From assembly GCF_903181435.1 (NCBI RefSeq), contig NZ_CAEUHO010000001.1, forward strand, positions 1,116,001 through 1,180,000: a DNA stretch of 64,000 nucleotides. The letters are read 5' to 3'. Source of the stretch: Bacteroides acidifaciens. Its GTDB lineage: Bacteria; Bacteroidota; Bacteroidia; Bacteroidales; Bacteroidaceae. Shown here piece by piece: positions 25,639 to 35,700 of the stretch (position 1 is the stretch's first letter; every line of letters begins with the position of its first letter). The translations under genes and the position numbers were made by a program. Below the pieces are notes generated by a model that had not been told where the DNA came from, did no database searches, and was given only the letters and a program-made list of their open reading frames with translations.

Positions 25639-26871
25639 TCAGAGCCAGTTTTTTATTCTTCTCATAGCTTCGATACAGTCGTTGCGTTCGCCGAAAGCGG
25701 TCAGGCGGATATATCCCTCGCCACTTGGCCCGAAACCCACACCGGGAGTACCGACAACATTGGCTTCATACAACATCTGTTCAAAGAATCGCCATGAGGA
25801 TAGGCCATTCGGAGTTTTCACCCATAAATAGGGAGCGTTCACTCCGCCGTAAACTTTCAATCCGGTAGCTTCCAACCCTTCCTTCATGATTTTTGCGTTG
25901 GTCATATAATAATTTATCGTTTCTTTAATCTGTGCCTTGCCTTCCGCACTGTAAACAGCTTCCGCAGCCCGTTGGGTGATGTAGGAAGTGCCGTTGAACT
26001 TGGTGCACTGCCGGCGGTTCCATAGTCTGTTGAGCGGGATGCGGTCGCCTTCCAACGTTGCGGCAGTAAGCTCTTTCGGTACTACCGTGTATCCGCAACG
26101 TACTCCGGTGAATCCTGCCGTCTTTGAGAAGCTACGGAATTCAATGGCACATTTCTTCGCCCCCTTAATTTCGTAAATAGAGTGGGGGACGTTTTCGTCC
26201 TGGATATACGCTTCGTATGCGGCATCAAACAGGATTAACGTGTCGTTAGCCAAAGCATAGTCCACCCATTTCTTCAGTTCCGGTTTGGTCAGTGTTGTGC
26301 CGGTCGGGTTGTTCGGATAGCAGAGATAAACAATATCTATCCGTTTGTCTGGGATTTCAGGAATGAAGTTGTTTTCACTCGTACAGGGCATATATGTGAC
26401 ATTGCTCCATTTGCCCGTTTCCTCTTCCAGTACTCCGGCACGTCCGCACATGACGTTACTGTCAATATATACCGGATAAATAGGGTCTGTAACGCCTACG
26501 CTATTGTCATGGCGAAGAATATCACCTATGTTCCCGGTATCGCTTTTAGCTCCGTCACTGACAAATATTTCGGAAGCGGAAAAGTGAATCCCGCGTGGGG
26601 CAAAATCATTCTTTATAATTGCTTCAATCAAAAAATCATATCCCTGTTCAGGACCATATCCGCGGAATGTATCTTTATTGGCAAGTTCTTCTACCGCTTT
26701 GTGCATTGCTTCGGTACAGGCTTGGGGAAGCGGCTGAGTAACATCGCCGATACCTAGCCGTATGATGTCCTGTTTGGGATGCGTTATCCTGAAAGTATTT
26801 ACCTTTTTCGCTATATCCGAGAACAAGTAACTTCCCGGCAATTTCAAAAAATGTTCGTTTACTAATGCCAT
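25639..26871 (-). CDS. dapL: LL-diaminopimelate aminotransferase
   Basis: 410 residues, fold type I PLP aminotransferase making LL-DAP directly from tetrahydrodipicolinate, by-passing the DapD/C/E steps. PLP Lys250 is in FRSFSKTAGFTG; YPNNPTGTT, DAAYEAYI and IRLGIGDVTQPLP are typical DapL phrases. The product is epimerised by the next enzyme. It follows dapF by 64 bases in the same direction, so the two form a short diaminopimelate/lysine and peptidoglycan operon. Confidence 0.95.
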   Translation of the reverse strand: MALVNEHFLKLPGSYLFSDIAKKVNTFRITHPKQDIIRLGIGDVTQPLPQACTEAMHKAVEELANKDTFRGYGPEQGYDFLIEAIIKNDFAPRGIHFSASEIFVSDGAKSDTGNIGDILRHDNSVGVTDPIYPVYIDSNVMCGRAGVLEEETGKWSNVTYMPCTSENNFIPEIPDKRIDIVYLCYPNNPTGTTLTKPELKKWVDYALANDTLILFDAAYEAYIQDENVPHSIYEIKGAKKCAIEFRSFSKTAGFTGVRCGYTVVPKELTAATLEGDRIPLNRLWNRRQCTKFNGTSYITQRAAEAVYSAEGKAQIKETINYYMTNAKIMKEGLEATGLKVYGGVNAPYLWVKTPNGLSSWRFFEQMLYEANVVGTPGVGFGPSGEGYIRLTAFGERNDCIEAMRRIKNWL

Positions 26872-26935
26872 ATTGTGATTGTTTTAAGTTTCTATCCGTA
26901 TTCATTCTCAATTCGCTGTTCTCATCTCTCCATTC

Positions 26936-27748
26936 TCATCCCTCAACTTCTTCAATTTCCCCATCGAAAACTTTGGTTGCCGGTCCTGTCATCCATATAT
27001 GTCCTGAGGCTTCGTTCCATTCAATGATGACTGTGCCGCCGTCCATTATTATATTGCTTTTTCTTCCTGCAAGTCCGTTGATGAAGGCAGCTACTGCTGT
27101 AGCGCAAGCACCTGTTCCGCAAGCTTGGGTAATTCCCGAACCTCTTTCCCAGACTCTCATCCGTATGGTATCTTTGCCGACAATTTGTGCAAACTCCACA
27201 TTTGTTCTGTCAGGAAAAAGAGGGTCGTTTTCTAATTCAGGACCGATTTCCGGTAAGTTAATCCGGGTTATATCATCCACAAAAGTAACTAGATGAGGAT
27301 TTCCTATGGATACTTTAGTTGACCGGAAAGGATATTTCCCTTCCCAATGTACTTCTTCCGTTTCCAGCGGACTGCCCATATCTACTGTCACTGCTGTAAC
27401 TGTTTTTCTTTCTACGTGAAGTTTCAGTATTTTAATACCTGACAGCGTTTCCAGTGTGATTTCAGTTTTATCGGTCAAACCGTATTCATATACGTATTTG
27501 CCTACGCAACGGCTACCGTTTCCGCACATCATCGCTTCCGAACCGTCAGCATTGAAAATACGCATGCTGAAATCAGCCTTATCAGAACTTCCAATCAATA
27601 TAAGTCCGTCACTCCCAATTCCTGTATGAAACTTGCTCCATTCGATTGCTTTCTTTTCAGGCTCTTCTATCGGATATTGGATAGTGTCTACATATATGTA
27701 GTCATTTCCCGCTCCATGCATTTTGGTGAACTTAATTCTGTTTGTCAT
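26936..27748 (-). CDS. dapF: Diaminopimelate epimerase
   Basis: 270 residues. Interconverts LL-DAP and meso-DAP with a two-cysteine mechanism: Cys75 in MMCGNGSRC and Cys210 in [26 protein letters not shown] at the N-terminus is the family opening. First gene of the dapF-dapL pair. A minus-strand TATCTTTG at 27797-27804 may be its -7 box, but no -33 element is evident. The last codons and the following spacer share short strings (TCTCTCCATTCTCA, CTCAACTTCTTCAA) with an inverted repeat inside gltB. Confidence 0.96.
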   Translation of the reverse strand: MTNRIKFTKMHGAGNDYIYVDTIQYPIEEPEKKAIEWSKFHTGIGSDGLILIGSSDKADFSMRIFNADGSEAMMCGNGSRCVGKYVYEYGLTDKTEITLETLSGIKILKLHVERKTVTAVTVDMGSPLETEEVHWEGKYPFRSTKVSIGNPHLVTFVDDITRINLPEIGPELENDPLFPDRTNVEFAQIVGKDTIRMRVWERGSGITQACGTGACATAVAAFINGLAGRKSNIIMDGGTVIIEWNEASGHIWMTGPATKVFDGEIEEVEG

Positions 27749-28063
27749 TTTGATTTATATTTATTGGTAGTTGTATCCTTTTGTTTTATTACAATGCAAA
27801 GATATGGCTTTTTGTTTTATGTTTTGTTAGAAAGCATATCTAATATCTATTTATTTTTAATAAGCTTTCAATCGCCTAGTATGTAGCTATATATGCTTAT
27901 AAATTGAAATTATACACATCTGTATATTGATAAATTGTTATTTGGGTGAGCAGTTTTGCATATTCTTTCATAATATATAAAGAATATTTAGCCTTGATAA
28001 TCCGAAGAACCTTTTCCTATATCCGTTGTTTTAGCACTATACTTAACATAAAAATGTAGAAAT
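27749..28063. other. AT-rich divergent spacer
   Basis: 315 bases between the divergent dapF and thioredoxin-like genes. Apart from the dapF -7 candidate I see no open frame, strong hairpin or phased repeat. Confidence 0.5.
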
Positions 28064-28360
28064 ATGAATATAGAAAAACAATTAGAAACGGCAGTAAGGA
28101 CCAATCATTTGGTATTGCTTGTGTTTTATGCCGACTGGTCGCCTCATTACGAATGGATAGGACCGGTACTTCGTACTTATGAAAAGAGGACGATTGAATT
28201 AGTAAAGGTAAATGTTGGAGAGAATAAAGCAATCGCCGATGCGCACAATATAGATACTGTTCCGGCATTCCTCTTATTACATAAGAGAAATGAACTTTGG
28301 CGGCAAGTAGGAGAATTGACGGTGGAAGAGTTGAAAGAGGTGCTGGATGATTTCAGATGA
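28064..28360 (+). CDS. Thioredoxin-fold protein without the CxxC motif
   Basis: 98 residues, whole length a thioredoxin fold: VLLVFYADWSPHYEWIGPVL corresponds to the active-site strand and helix, VKVNVGENKAIADAHNID to the middle, and the cis-Pro loop is TVPAFLLL. Both redox cysteines are replaced: W-C-G-P-C becomes W-S-P-H-Y. There is no Cys in the protein, so it cannot do dithiol exchange and more likely binds or chaperones. No signal peptide. Transcribed alone between a divergent gene and a convergent one. Confidence 0.85.
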   Translation: MNIEKQLETAVRTNHLVLLVFYADWSPHYEWIGPVLRTYEKRTIELVKVNVGENKAIADAHNIDTVPAFLLLHKRNELWRQVGELTVEELKEVLDDFR

Positions 28361-28480
28361 ATTGGCTGTAATATTTTATTGGTGTTTGTGGAAATACGGA
28401 TGTTCTCTTCAATGTCAAATGAATGGTTTGGTAAATATTTGATTATTAATATATTATGAATAGCTGTTTTTTCTTTTAAA

Positions 28481-28568
28481 GCAACGGGTGATTCCTTTTA
28501 AAGGAATCACCCGTTGCACACCGAGGAATGCCCTCTTCCTTTAAAAGGAATGCTCCATTGCTTTAAGC
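28481..28568. repeat. 22-base-phased dyad array 2 (four units)
   Basis: Four abutting 22-base units start at 28481, 28503, 28525 and 28547. Each has a 5-base left arm (GCAAC, then GGAAT three times), a variable middle, a right arm (ATTCC, GTTGC, CTTCC, ATTGC) and a 7-base linker (TTTTAAA-like). Units 1 and 2 together make a nearly perfect 37-base palindrome with arms GCAACGGGTGATTCC and GGAATCACCCGTTGC. It lies between convergent genes and could also end transcription. Confidence 0.85.
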
Positions 28569-28599
28569 TCGGATACTAAATGATTAAATATGTCTTGAT

Positions 28600-29364
28600 T
28601 TATTGTTGCTTGAGCTCTTTCTGCAATATAACCGGCTCATTGGTAGTAATAAAGTCTGCTTTATTCTCAATCAGCCATTTCATGTCTTCTGCCTCATCCA
28701 CTGTCCACACATTGACTTTCAAGCCAAGGTCATGCGCTTCCTTAATCCATTCGGGATGTTTTTTTATTACGCCGAAGTGATAGTCAAGTCCCGCAGCACC
28801 GAGCTCTTTTAATTCTTTCGGAGATAAGTCACCGTTCAGATAGAATACCGGGGTTCCGGCTGGTGCCAGGCGGATAAATTCTTTCATGGCGTGCAGAGAG
28901 AAAGTGATATATTCCATGCGGCTTTCCAATCCCATACTTTTTACCATAGCCACAATTTCCTGCACAGCTTTTGTCTCACGCTTCTTGGTACTGTGTGCTT
29001 TGAGTTCGAGTATTAATTGGGCATTGCATTTTTTTCCTGCTTCCAAATATTGTTTTAAACTAGGCAGGTTTTCTCCGTTGGAGAGTTTCAGCCCAGTCAG
29101 TGCATCCCCTTTGGAATATTCCATCGGTCGCATTTTATAAACGGGATCACGATTGACAACCAGTTTGTTATCTTTGGCAATCCATACATCAAATTCTGAA
29201 CCATAGCACCCGATGGAATCTGCTTTTTGAAGCGCGGTAATACTGTTTTGTGATGAACCCGGGGTTTTCCAATAACCACGGTGGGCAATTACTTTTGTCT
29301 GTGCCTGCATACAGCATGCAGTTACTAAAAGGGCAGAAGCCATCATCATTTTCTTTAAATTCAT
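28600..29364 (-). CDS. Glycerophosphodiester phosphodiesterase-like protein with altered catalytic His
   Basis: 254 residues, exported (hydrophobic leader; VTAC gives a possible lipobox at Cys17, otherwise cleavage after MQAQ). The GDPD TIM barrel is clear: VIAHRGYW (His28), E57-x-D59 metal ligands in GSEFDV, LILELKAHS, and NVWTVDEAEDMKWLIENKAD near the end. However, the usual PENT is SSQNS (Gln39), and the second catalytic His of the V-V-x-H-D block is Arg72 (VVNRDP). The Arg codon CGT is one base from CAT. Activity is uncertain. It follows asnB by 173 bases. Confidence 0.85.
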   Translation of the reverse strand: MNLKKMMMASALLVTACCMQAQTKVIAHRGYWKTPGSSQNSITALQKADSIGCYGSEFDVWIAKDNKLVVNRDPVYKMRPMEYSKGDALTGLKLSNGENLPSLKQYLEAGKKCNAQLILELKAHSTKKRETKAVQEIVAMVKSMGLESRMEYITFSLHAMKEFIRLAPAGTPVFYLNGDLSPKELKELGAAGLDYHFGVIKKHPEWIKEAHDLGLKVNVWTVDEAEDMKWLIENKADFITTNEPVILQKELKQQ

Positions 29365-29537
29365 TTGTCTGGTCTTTAAAAGGTTTAATAGATTTAATTG
29401 GGTTTGGCTTCAAAAGTATAAAAAAGAAAACGCAAATCAGACAATAATATGCTAATCTGCGTTAATCTTAGGGATTTTAGAATAGAAATGCTACAAAAGA
29501 ATAACAGAAATAATCCATTCTATTACTTTTCGACAAA

Positions 29538-31205
29538 TTAAGTATAGGCTTCTTCATGTATTCCTTTTACTGCGCGTCCGCTTGGTTCGTTCAGGTTTCT
29601 GAAAGAAATATCCCATGCCAGCGCTTCTGCCGTAGAGCAGGCTACGCTGGGAACACTCGGTACGCTGCGAGCCGCACTTTCACTGGGGAAATGTTCTTCA
29701 AAGATGCTACGATAATAATATTCTTCCTTGTTTTGCGGAGTATTGATGGGGAAACGTTCGGCTGCATGTGCCATTTGTTCGTCACTTACGGCAGCGGTTG
29801 TTATTTCTTTCAATGTATCAATCCAGGAATATCCCACACCGTCACTGAACTGCTCTTTCTGTCTCCATGCCACGCTTTCCGGCAGCATATCGGCGAAAGC
29901 CTCACGTACGATTCTTTTTTCAATATCCTTTCCTGGGCACATTTTAGCCTTTGGGTTCAGCGTCATTGCCACATCAAGAAACTCTTTATCAAGGAAAGGA
30001 ACACGTCCTTCAACTCCCCAGGCAGATAAACTCTTGTTAGCCCGGAGACAGTCGTACATATGCAATTTTGAAAGTTTGCGTACCGTTTCTTCGTGGAACG
30101 CCTGCGGAGTAGGGGCTTTGTGAAAATAGAGATAACCCCCAAAAACTTCATCGGCACCTTCACCGCTCAACACCATTTTGATACCCATGGACTTGATGAC
30201 ACGTGCCAGCAGATACATTGGAGTAGAAGCCCGCACGGTAGTTACGTCATACGTCTCGATGAAATAAATTACGTCACGAATCGCATCCAGCCCTTCCTGC
30301 ACGGTGTAGTTTATTTCGTGATGCACCGTGCCGATATATTCGGCAACCTCACGCGCCTTTATCAAGTCGGGCGCACCCTTCAGACCGATGGCAAAAGAGT
30401 GAAGCTGCGGCCACCAGGCATCGCTTGCTCCGTCTGTTTCTATACGTTTGGCTGCATATTTCTTGGCGATAGCGGAAATGACAGAACTGTCCAGACCGCC
30501 GGAAAGAAGTACTCCATAAGGTACGTCACTCATCAACTGGCGATGAACGGCATCTTCTAATGCTGTTTTTACATCGGCGGTTCGGGCATCGTTGTCTTTT
30601 ACAGCTTCGTATTCTGTCCAGTCACGCGAATACCAGCGTTTCATCTTCCCCTCTTTACTGTAAAAGTAATGTCCGGGAAGGAATACTTCGTATTCGTCAC
30701 AAAATCCTTCAAGCGCTTTCAGTTCGCTGCCGAAGTAGACTTTTCCCTCTTTGTCCTTACCTATATATAAAGGTATAACGCCGATAGGGTCGCGGGCAAT
30801 CAGGAACTCATCTTTCTCTTCGTCATAAAGGACAAAAGCAAAGATACCACTGATGTCTTCCAGGAAATGAATACCTTTATCTTTATAAAGGACAAGAATA
30901 ACCTCACAATCACTGCCTGTCTGAAAATCATATCTCCCGGCATATTTTGCACGAATATCACGGTGGTTGTAGATTTCACCGTTTACGGCGAGCACCTGTT
31001 TACGGTCCGGCGAGTATAAGGGTTGCCCGCCACTTTGCGGGTCGACGATAGAAAGACGTTCGTGTGCCAGGATGGCACTTCCGCCTACATAGATTCCGCT
31101 CCAGTCCGGTCCGCGATGACGGATTTTCTGGGCCATTTTCAGTGCTTTGTCTCTTAGCTCTTTGGTCTGAGCTTTTATATTGAGTATACCTGCTATTCCA
31201 CACAT
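29538..31205 (-). CDS. asnB: Asparagine synthetase B, glutamine-hydrolysing
   Basis: 555 residues. The N-terminal class II glutaminase starts at the nucleophile Cys2 (MCGIAGIL) and includes HRGPDWSGIY and AVNGEIYNH. The synthetase domain has the ATP pyrophosphatase loop LLSGGLDSSVISAIA and VLSGEGADEVFGGYLYFHKAP. Makes asparagine from aspartate, glutamine and ATP. It starts four bases after gltD, so shares that transcript. The C-terminal 40 residues after EEHFPSESAARSVPSVPS are Ser/Ala-rich as in other Bacteroides AsnB. Confidence 0.96.
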   Translation of the reverse strand: MCGIAGILNIKAQTKELRDKALKMAQKIRHRGPDWSGIYVGGSAILAHERLSIVDPQSGGQPLYSPDRKQVLAVNGEIYNHRDIRAKYAGRYDFQTGSDCEVILVLYKDKGIHFLEDISGIFAFVLYDEEKDEFLIARDPIGVIPLYIGKDKEGKVYFGSELKALEGFCDEYEVFLPGHYFYSKEGKMKRWYSRDWTEYEAVKDNDARTADVKTALEDAVHRQLMSDVPYGVLLSGGLDSSVISAIAKKYAAKRIETDGASDAWWPQLHSFAIGLKGAPDLIKAREVAEYIGTVHHEINYTVQEGLDAIRDVIYFIETYDVTTVRASTPMYLLARVIKSMGIKMVLSGEGADEVFGGYLYFHKAPTPQAFHEETVRKLSKLHMYDCLRANKSLSAWGVEGRVPFLDKEFLDVAMTLNPKAKMCPGKDIEKRIVREAFADMLPESVAWRQKEQFSDGVGYSWIDTLKEITTAAVSDEQMAHAAERFPINTPQNKEEYYYRSIFEEHFPSESAARSVPSVPSVACSTAEALAWDISFRNLNEPSGRAVKGIHEEAYT

Positions 31206-31209
31206 AACT

Positions 31210-32556
31210 TTAATTTTTGGTTGTTAAATAAGCATCAATTTTCGCAGCCGCTTTCCGTCCGCCTGCCATGGCACGTACTACCAGACTGGCTCCGGTAGCT
31301 GCATCTCCGGCAAGAAATACATTATCGGCAAATTGCGGTTGTTCCGGTTTCAAGAATCCCATAGCCAGCAATACCATATCCGCCTCGATTACCTCTTTTT
31401 TTCCGGTAGGTTTCATTGCCGGGCGTCCGCTGTCTGTTGCCGGAATCCATTCTACCTCTTCCACCTCTACACCGGTCACCTTTCCGTTCTTTCCGAGGAA
31501 CTGATTGGAAGCCAGGCACCAGCGTCGTGTGCACCCTTCTTCATGGCTGGAAGTTGTTTTGAAGACTATCGGCCATTGCGGCCACGGAGTAGCCGGATTA
31601 TGTCCCACAGGCGGTTTAGGCATAATTTCAATTTGAGTTACACTGATAGCTCCCTGGCGTACACTGGTTCCGATACAATCCGAACCGGTATCTCCACCAC
31701 CGATGACAAGCACCTTTTTTCCTTTGGCATTCACTAATTTATCTTTTGGGAAAGTCTGTCCTTCCAAAATCCTGTTTTGTTGAGCCAGCATTTCGAGGGC
31801 AAAGTGAATACCTTTCAATTCTCTTCCCGGAATACTTAAATCTCGTGCTGTCGGTGTACCTGTGCAGATGCAGTAAGCATCAAACCCTTCCGGCAGATGA
31901 TTGACATCAACTTCGACTCCCATTTCAAACTTGATTCCTTCCGCTGCTAATATATTCATGCGTCGGTCAATCACATTCTTATCCAGTTTGAAGTTGGGGA
32001 TACCGAAACGGAGCAATCCACCGGGCGCTTCGTCCTTATCAAATAATGTGACACTATATCCTTTCAGGTTCAACTGGTTTGCTACAACCAGTCCGGCAGG
32101 GCCTGCGCCAATCACCGCAACTCTTTTTCCGTTTCTTTTCGGCTTTTGTACCTGTATATATCCCTCGCGAAAGGCTGCTTCAACAATAGCCGCTTCGTTT
32201 TCACGAATTGTCACAGGTTGGTCGCATGACAGTTTTAATACACAAGACTTTTCGCAGAGGGCAGGGCAGATACGTCCTGTAAATTCAGGAAAATCACAAG
32301 TAGATGACAAAACTTCGTATGCCTCTCTCCATTTTCCCTTGAATAAGGCATCCTGCCATTCCGGTTGTTTATTCCCTATCGGGCATGCCCAGTGGCAGAA
32401 AGGTACGCCGCAGTCCATGCAGCGGGATGCCTGCAACTTACGGCTGTTTGTATTCAACGTCTGTTCAACCTGACTATAATCAGTGATTCGTTCGCTCACA
32501 GGGCGGTATCCCGCTTCCTGTCGAGGTATATTTAAAAAAGCTTTAGGGTCTCCCAT
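31210..32556 (-). CDS. gltD: Glutamate synthase small subunit
   Basis: 448 residues. The N-terminal iron-sulfur region has CMDCGVPFCHWACPIGN and CPALCEKSCVL; two Rossmann motifs follow, VAVIGAGPAGLVVANQL (FAD) and VLVIGGGDTGSDCIGT (NADPH). Passes electrons from NAD(P)H to GltB. The 144 bases between gltB and this start hold three AT-rich repeat copies, which suggests separate processing or simply repeat insertion in a spacer. Four bases ahead of asnB. Confidence 0.95.
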   Translation of the reverse strand: MGDPKAFLNIPRQEAGYRPVSERITDYSQVEQTLNTNSRKLQASRCMDCGVPFCHWACPIGNKQPEWQDALFKGKWREAYEVLSSTCDFPEFTGRICPALCEKSCVLKLSCDQPVTIRENEAAIVEAAFREGYIQVQKPKRNGKRVAVIGAGPAGLVVANQLNLKGYSVTLFDKDEAPGGLLRFGIPNFKLDKNVIDRRMNILAAEGIKFEMGVEVDVNHLPEGFDAYCICTGTPTARDLSIPGRELKGIHFALEMLAQQNRILEGQTFPKDKLVNAKGKKVLVIGGGDTGSDCIGTSVRQGAISVTQIEIMPKPPVGHNPATPWPQWPIVFKTTSSHEEGCTRRWCLASNQFLGKNGKVTGVEVEEVEWIPATDSGRPAMKPTGKKEVIEADMVLLAMGFLKPEQPQFADNVFLAGDAATGASLVVRAMAGGRKAAAKIDAYLTTKN

Positions 32557-32562
32557 ATAAAT

Positions 32563-32699
32563 TGAAAATTGAGAATTAAAAATTAAAAAATGATTGATAA
32601 GGCTTATTGAATTGATAGTTGAGAATTAAAAATTGAAAAATAATAGAATTGAGAGCACTATTCGTTTCATTTATTTCTCAATTTTTAATTCTCAATTTC
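32563..32699. repeat. AT-rich intergenic repeat cluster (TTGAGAATTAAAAATTGA family)
   Basis: Three copies between gltB and gltD: direct copies at about 32567 and 32618 and an inverted copy near the end, giving perfect 17-base inverted arms TGAGAATTAAAAATTGA / TCAATTTTTAATTCTCA. The middle copy contains TTGATAGTTGAGAATTAA, whose complement occurs inside carA. Confidence 0.85.
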
Positions 32700-32700
32700 C

Positions 32701-35700
32701 CTAATAGTCTCTTTGCATGTCTGCAATTTTCTGTTGTAACTTTCTCATCTGTTCTTCCTGCAATACTTTTTTGTATTCGATAGGTACTATCTGGATGAAT
32801 TGGTCTACATAATGATTCCAGTCGTCAAGCATTGTTCGTGCCAGTTTGGAGCCCGTGTACAGGTAGTGCTGGCGAATCAGTTCGTGTAACTCTTTCCGGT
32901 AGCTTGCTTCTTCGATAAGGGACAATTCCACCATCTCCATATTACAGAAATAATCGAAGTTGCCGTCTTTGTTCCATACATAGGCTACACCGCCACTCAT
33001 GCCGGCTGCAAAGTTGCGTCCGGTTTGTCCGAGGACTACAACGCGTCCGCCGGTCATATATTCGCAACAGTGGTCGCCTACACCTTCCACTACGGCGACG
33101 GCACCCGAATTACGTACGGCAAAACGTTCTCCTACACGACCGTTGATATACACTTCACCACTTGTGGCGCCGTAAAGCAATGTGTTACCGGCAATTGTAT
33201 TCTTGTCAGCTTCGAAATTGCTGCGGATAGGGGGAAGTACGGCGATACGTCCGCCACTCAGACCCTTGCCCAAATAGTCGTTCGCTTCTCCTTCCAGTTT
33301 AAAGTTGACACCCGGTACAAGAAATGCACCGAAAGACTGCCCTGCCGAACCTTTGAATTTCACATTCAACGTATGTTCCGGCAATCCCTTAGCTCCATGC
33401 TTCTTCGCGATTACTCCCGAAAGCATAGCACCTATTGCACGGTCTGTATTCGCAATCGTATATTCTAAAGAGATTTCTTTCTCATGTTTGATGGCATCTT
33501 GGGCGGCATCAATGATAGCCACATCCTTTACAGTAGAGATTCCATGCTCCTGGTCGGTGACATGACGGATAGCGGCAGCATTATCAATACGTGCCAGCAT
33601 CCTGTTGAAATCAATCAACGCATGCTTCGGATTCGGGTCGTCCGCTACGGATTTACGTTCAATCAAGTCTGTCCGTCCGATAATGTCATCCATCCGGGTG
33701 AATCCCATTTCCGCCAGATGTTCACGAACTTCCTGCGCCAGGAACATGAAGAAATTCACTAAATATTCACTGCGTCCGTGGAAACGTTTGCGCAACTCCT
33801 CATTCTGTGTGGCAACTCCTACAGGGCAAGTGTTCTGATGACATTTACGCATCATGACACAACCTAATACAATCAGTGCAGAGGTGGCAAAACCATATTC
33901 TTCGGCTCCCATCAATGCCATTAAGATAATGTCCCGTCCGGTTTTTAATTGCCCGTCAGCTTGCAGAACCACTTGGCCGCGAAGCCCGTTTAGAACCAAT
34001 GTCTGTTGTGTCTCGCTCAATCCCAGTTCGGGAGAGATACCCGCATAACGGATAGAAGAAGCGGGAGAAGCCCCCGTGCCCCCTTCGGCACCGGAAATAA
34101 CAATCAAGTCCGCCTTCGCCTTTGCCACACCCGCGGCAATCGTGCCTACGCCACTTTCTGCAACCAACTTCACACTGATTTTGGCTTGTGGATTTACGTT
34201 CTTCAAATCGAAAATCAATTGAGCCAAATCCTCTATCGAATAAATATCGTGATGGGGCGGGGGAGAAATCAGAGAAATTCCCGGAATAGAGTGGCGTGTC
34301 TTGGCAATCACATCGTTCACCTTGAATCCCGGAAGTTGTCCGCCTTCACCCGGCTTTGCCCCTTGGGCTATCTTAATCTGAATCTCATCCGCATTCACTA
34401 GATATTCCGCTGTCACACCGAAACGTCCCGAAGCCACCTGCTTGATGGCACTTCGCAGGGAACTGCCGTCCGGTAGCGGTTGGAAGCGGGAAGCGTCTTC
34501 ACCGCCCTCGCCGGTATTACTGCGTCCGTGAATTTTATTCATGGCGATAGCCATTGCCTCATGAGCCTCTTTGCTGATAGAGCCGAAAGACATGGCACCT
34601 GTGACAAAACGATGCAAAATATTCTCTACCGGTTCCACCTGATCGATAGAAATCGGATTGCGGCGGAATCCCAGGAAATCACGCAGGAAGATAGGTTTCT
34701 CTTTCTCGTCTACCAAGTGAGTATATTCTTTGAATTTCTTATAACTGCCCAGGCGGGTAGCCAATTGCAGCGTACTGATGGTTTCGGGATTCCATGCATG
34801 CTGTTCTCCGTCTTTGCGGAATGAATATACTCCGTTGCTTTTAAGAAGTTGAGAGTTGGGAGTCTCTCCATTCTCAACTTCTTCAAATCCTTCTTCGTGG
34901 AAAGCAATGGCGTCTCTTGCAATCTCTTCCAGCCGAATACCCCCAATTGGTGAGCCGAGTCCCCCGAAATAAGCCTTGCTTAACTCTTCGCTCAAACCGA
35001 CAGCTTCGAAAATCTTGGCACCGCGGTATGAACGGATGGTGGAGATACCCATCTTGCTCATAATCTTGAACAGACCTTTGCAGATGGACTTGATATAATT
35101 CTTCTCGGCCGTAGCGTAGTCCAATTGAATATCCCTGTCTTTCACCAATTTGTCAAGCACCGCAAATGCCATATATGGATTCAGCGCGCTTGCCCCGAAG
35201 CCGAGTAATAAGGCTGCGTGCATCACCTCGCGTATTTCACCGCTTTCTACTACCAGTGCCGTTTGCACACGTTTCCCAACGGAAATCAGATGGTGATGAA
35301 CAGCGCTTACCGCCAAAAGGGACGGGATTACTGCATGGTCGGCATCCACATCACGGTCACTCAGAATGATATAGTTCACGCCTTCCGTCACGGATTCTTC
35401 CGCCATTTTGCAAAGTCCGCCCAGTGCTTCTTGAAGCCCGGCTTTTCCTTTCGCTACTTCAAAAAGCATCGGAAGCTTGACAGTTTTAAAACCTTTATAG
35501 CGGATATTACATAAAATATCCAATTGAGTATTGCTTAGAATCGGATGGTTCAGACGCACCATCTTACAATGGCTTTCGCTCGGTGTCAGAATATTCATGC
35601 CGACAGCACCGATATATTCCGTCAATGACATCACCAGTTCCTCGCGTAGCGGGTCAATCGGTGGATTCGTCACCTGGGCGAATTGTTGGCGGAAATAATT

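Noticed and set aside
32563..32699. Invertible promoter segment between gltB and gltD
   Set aside because: The 17-base inverted repeats belong to an AT-rich repeat family, no promoter lies between them and no recombinase gene is near.
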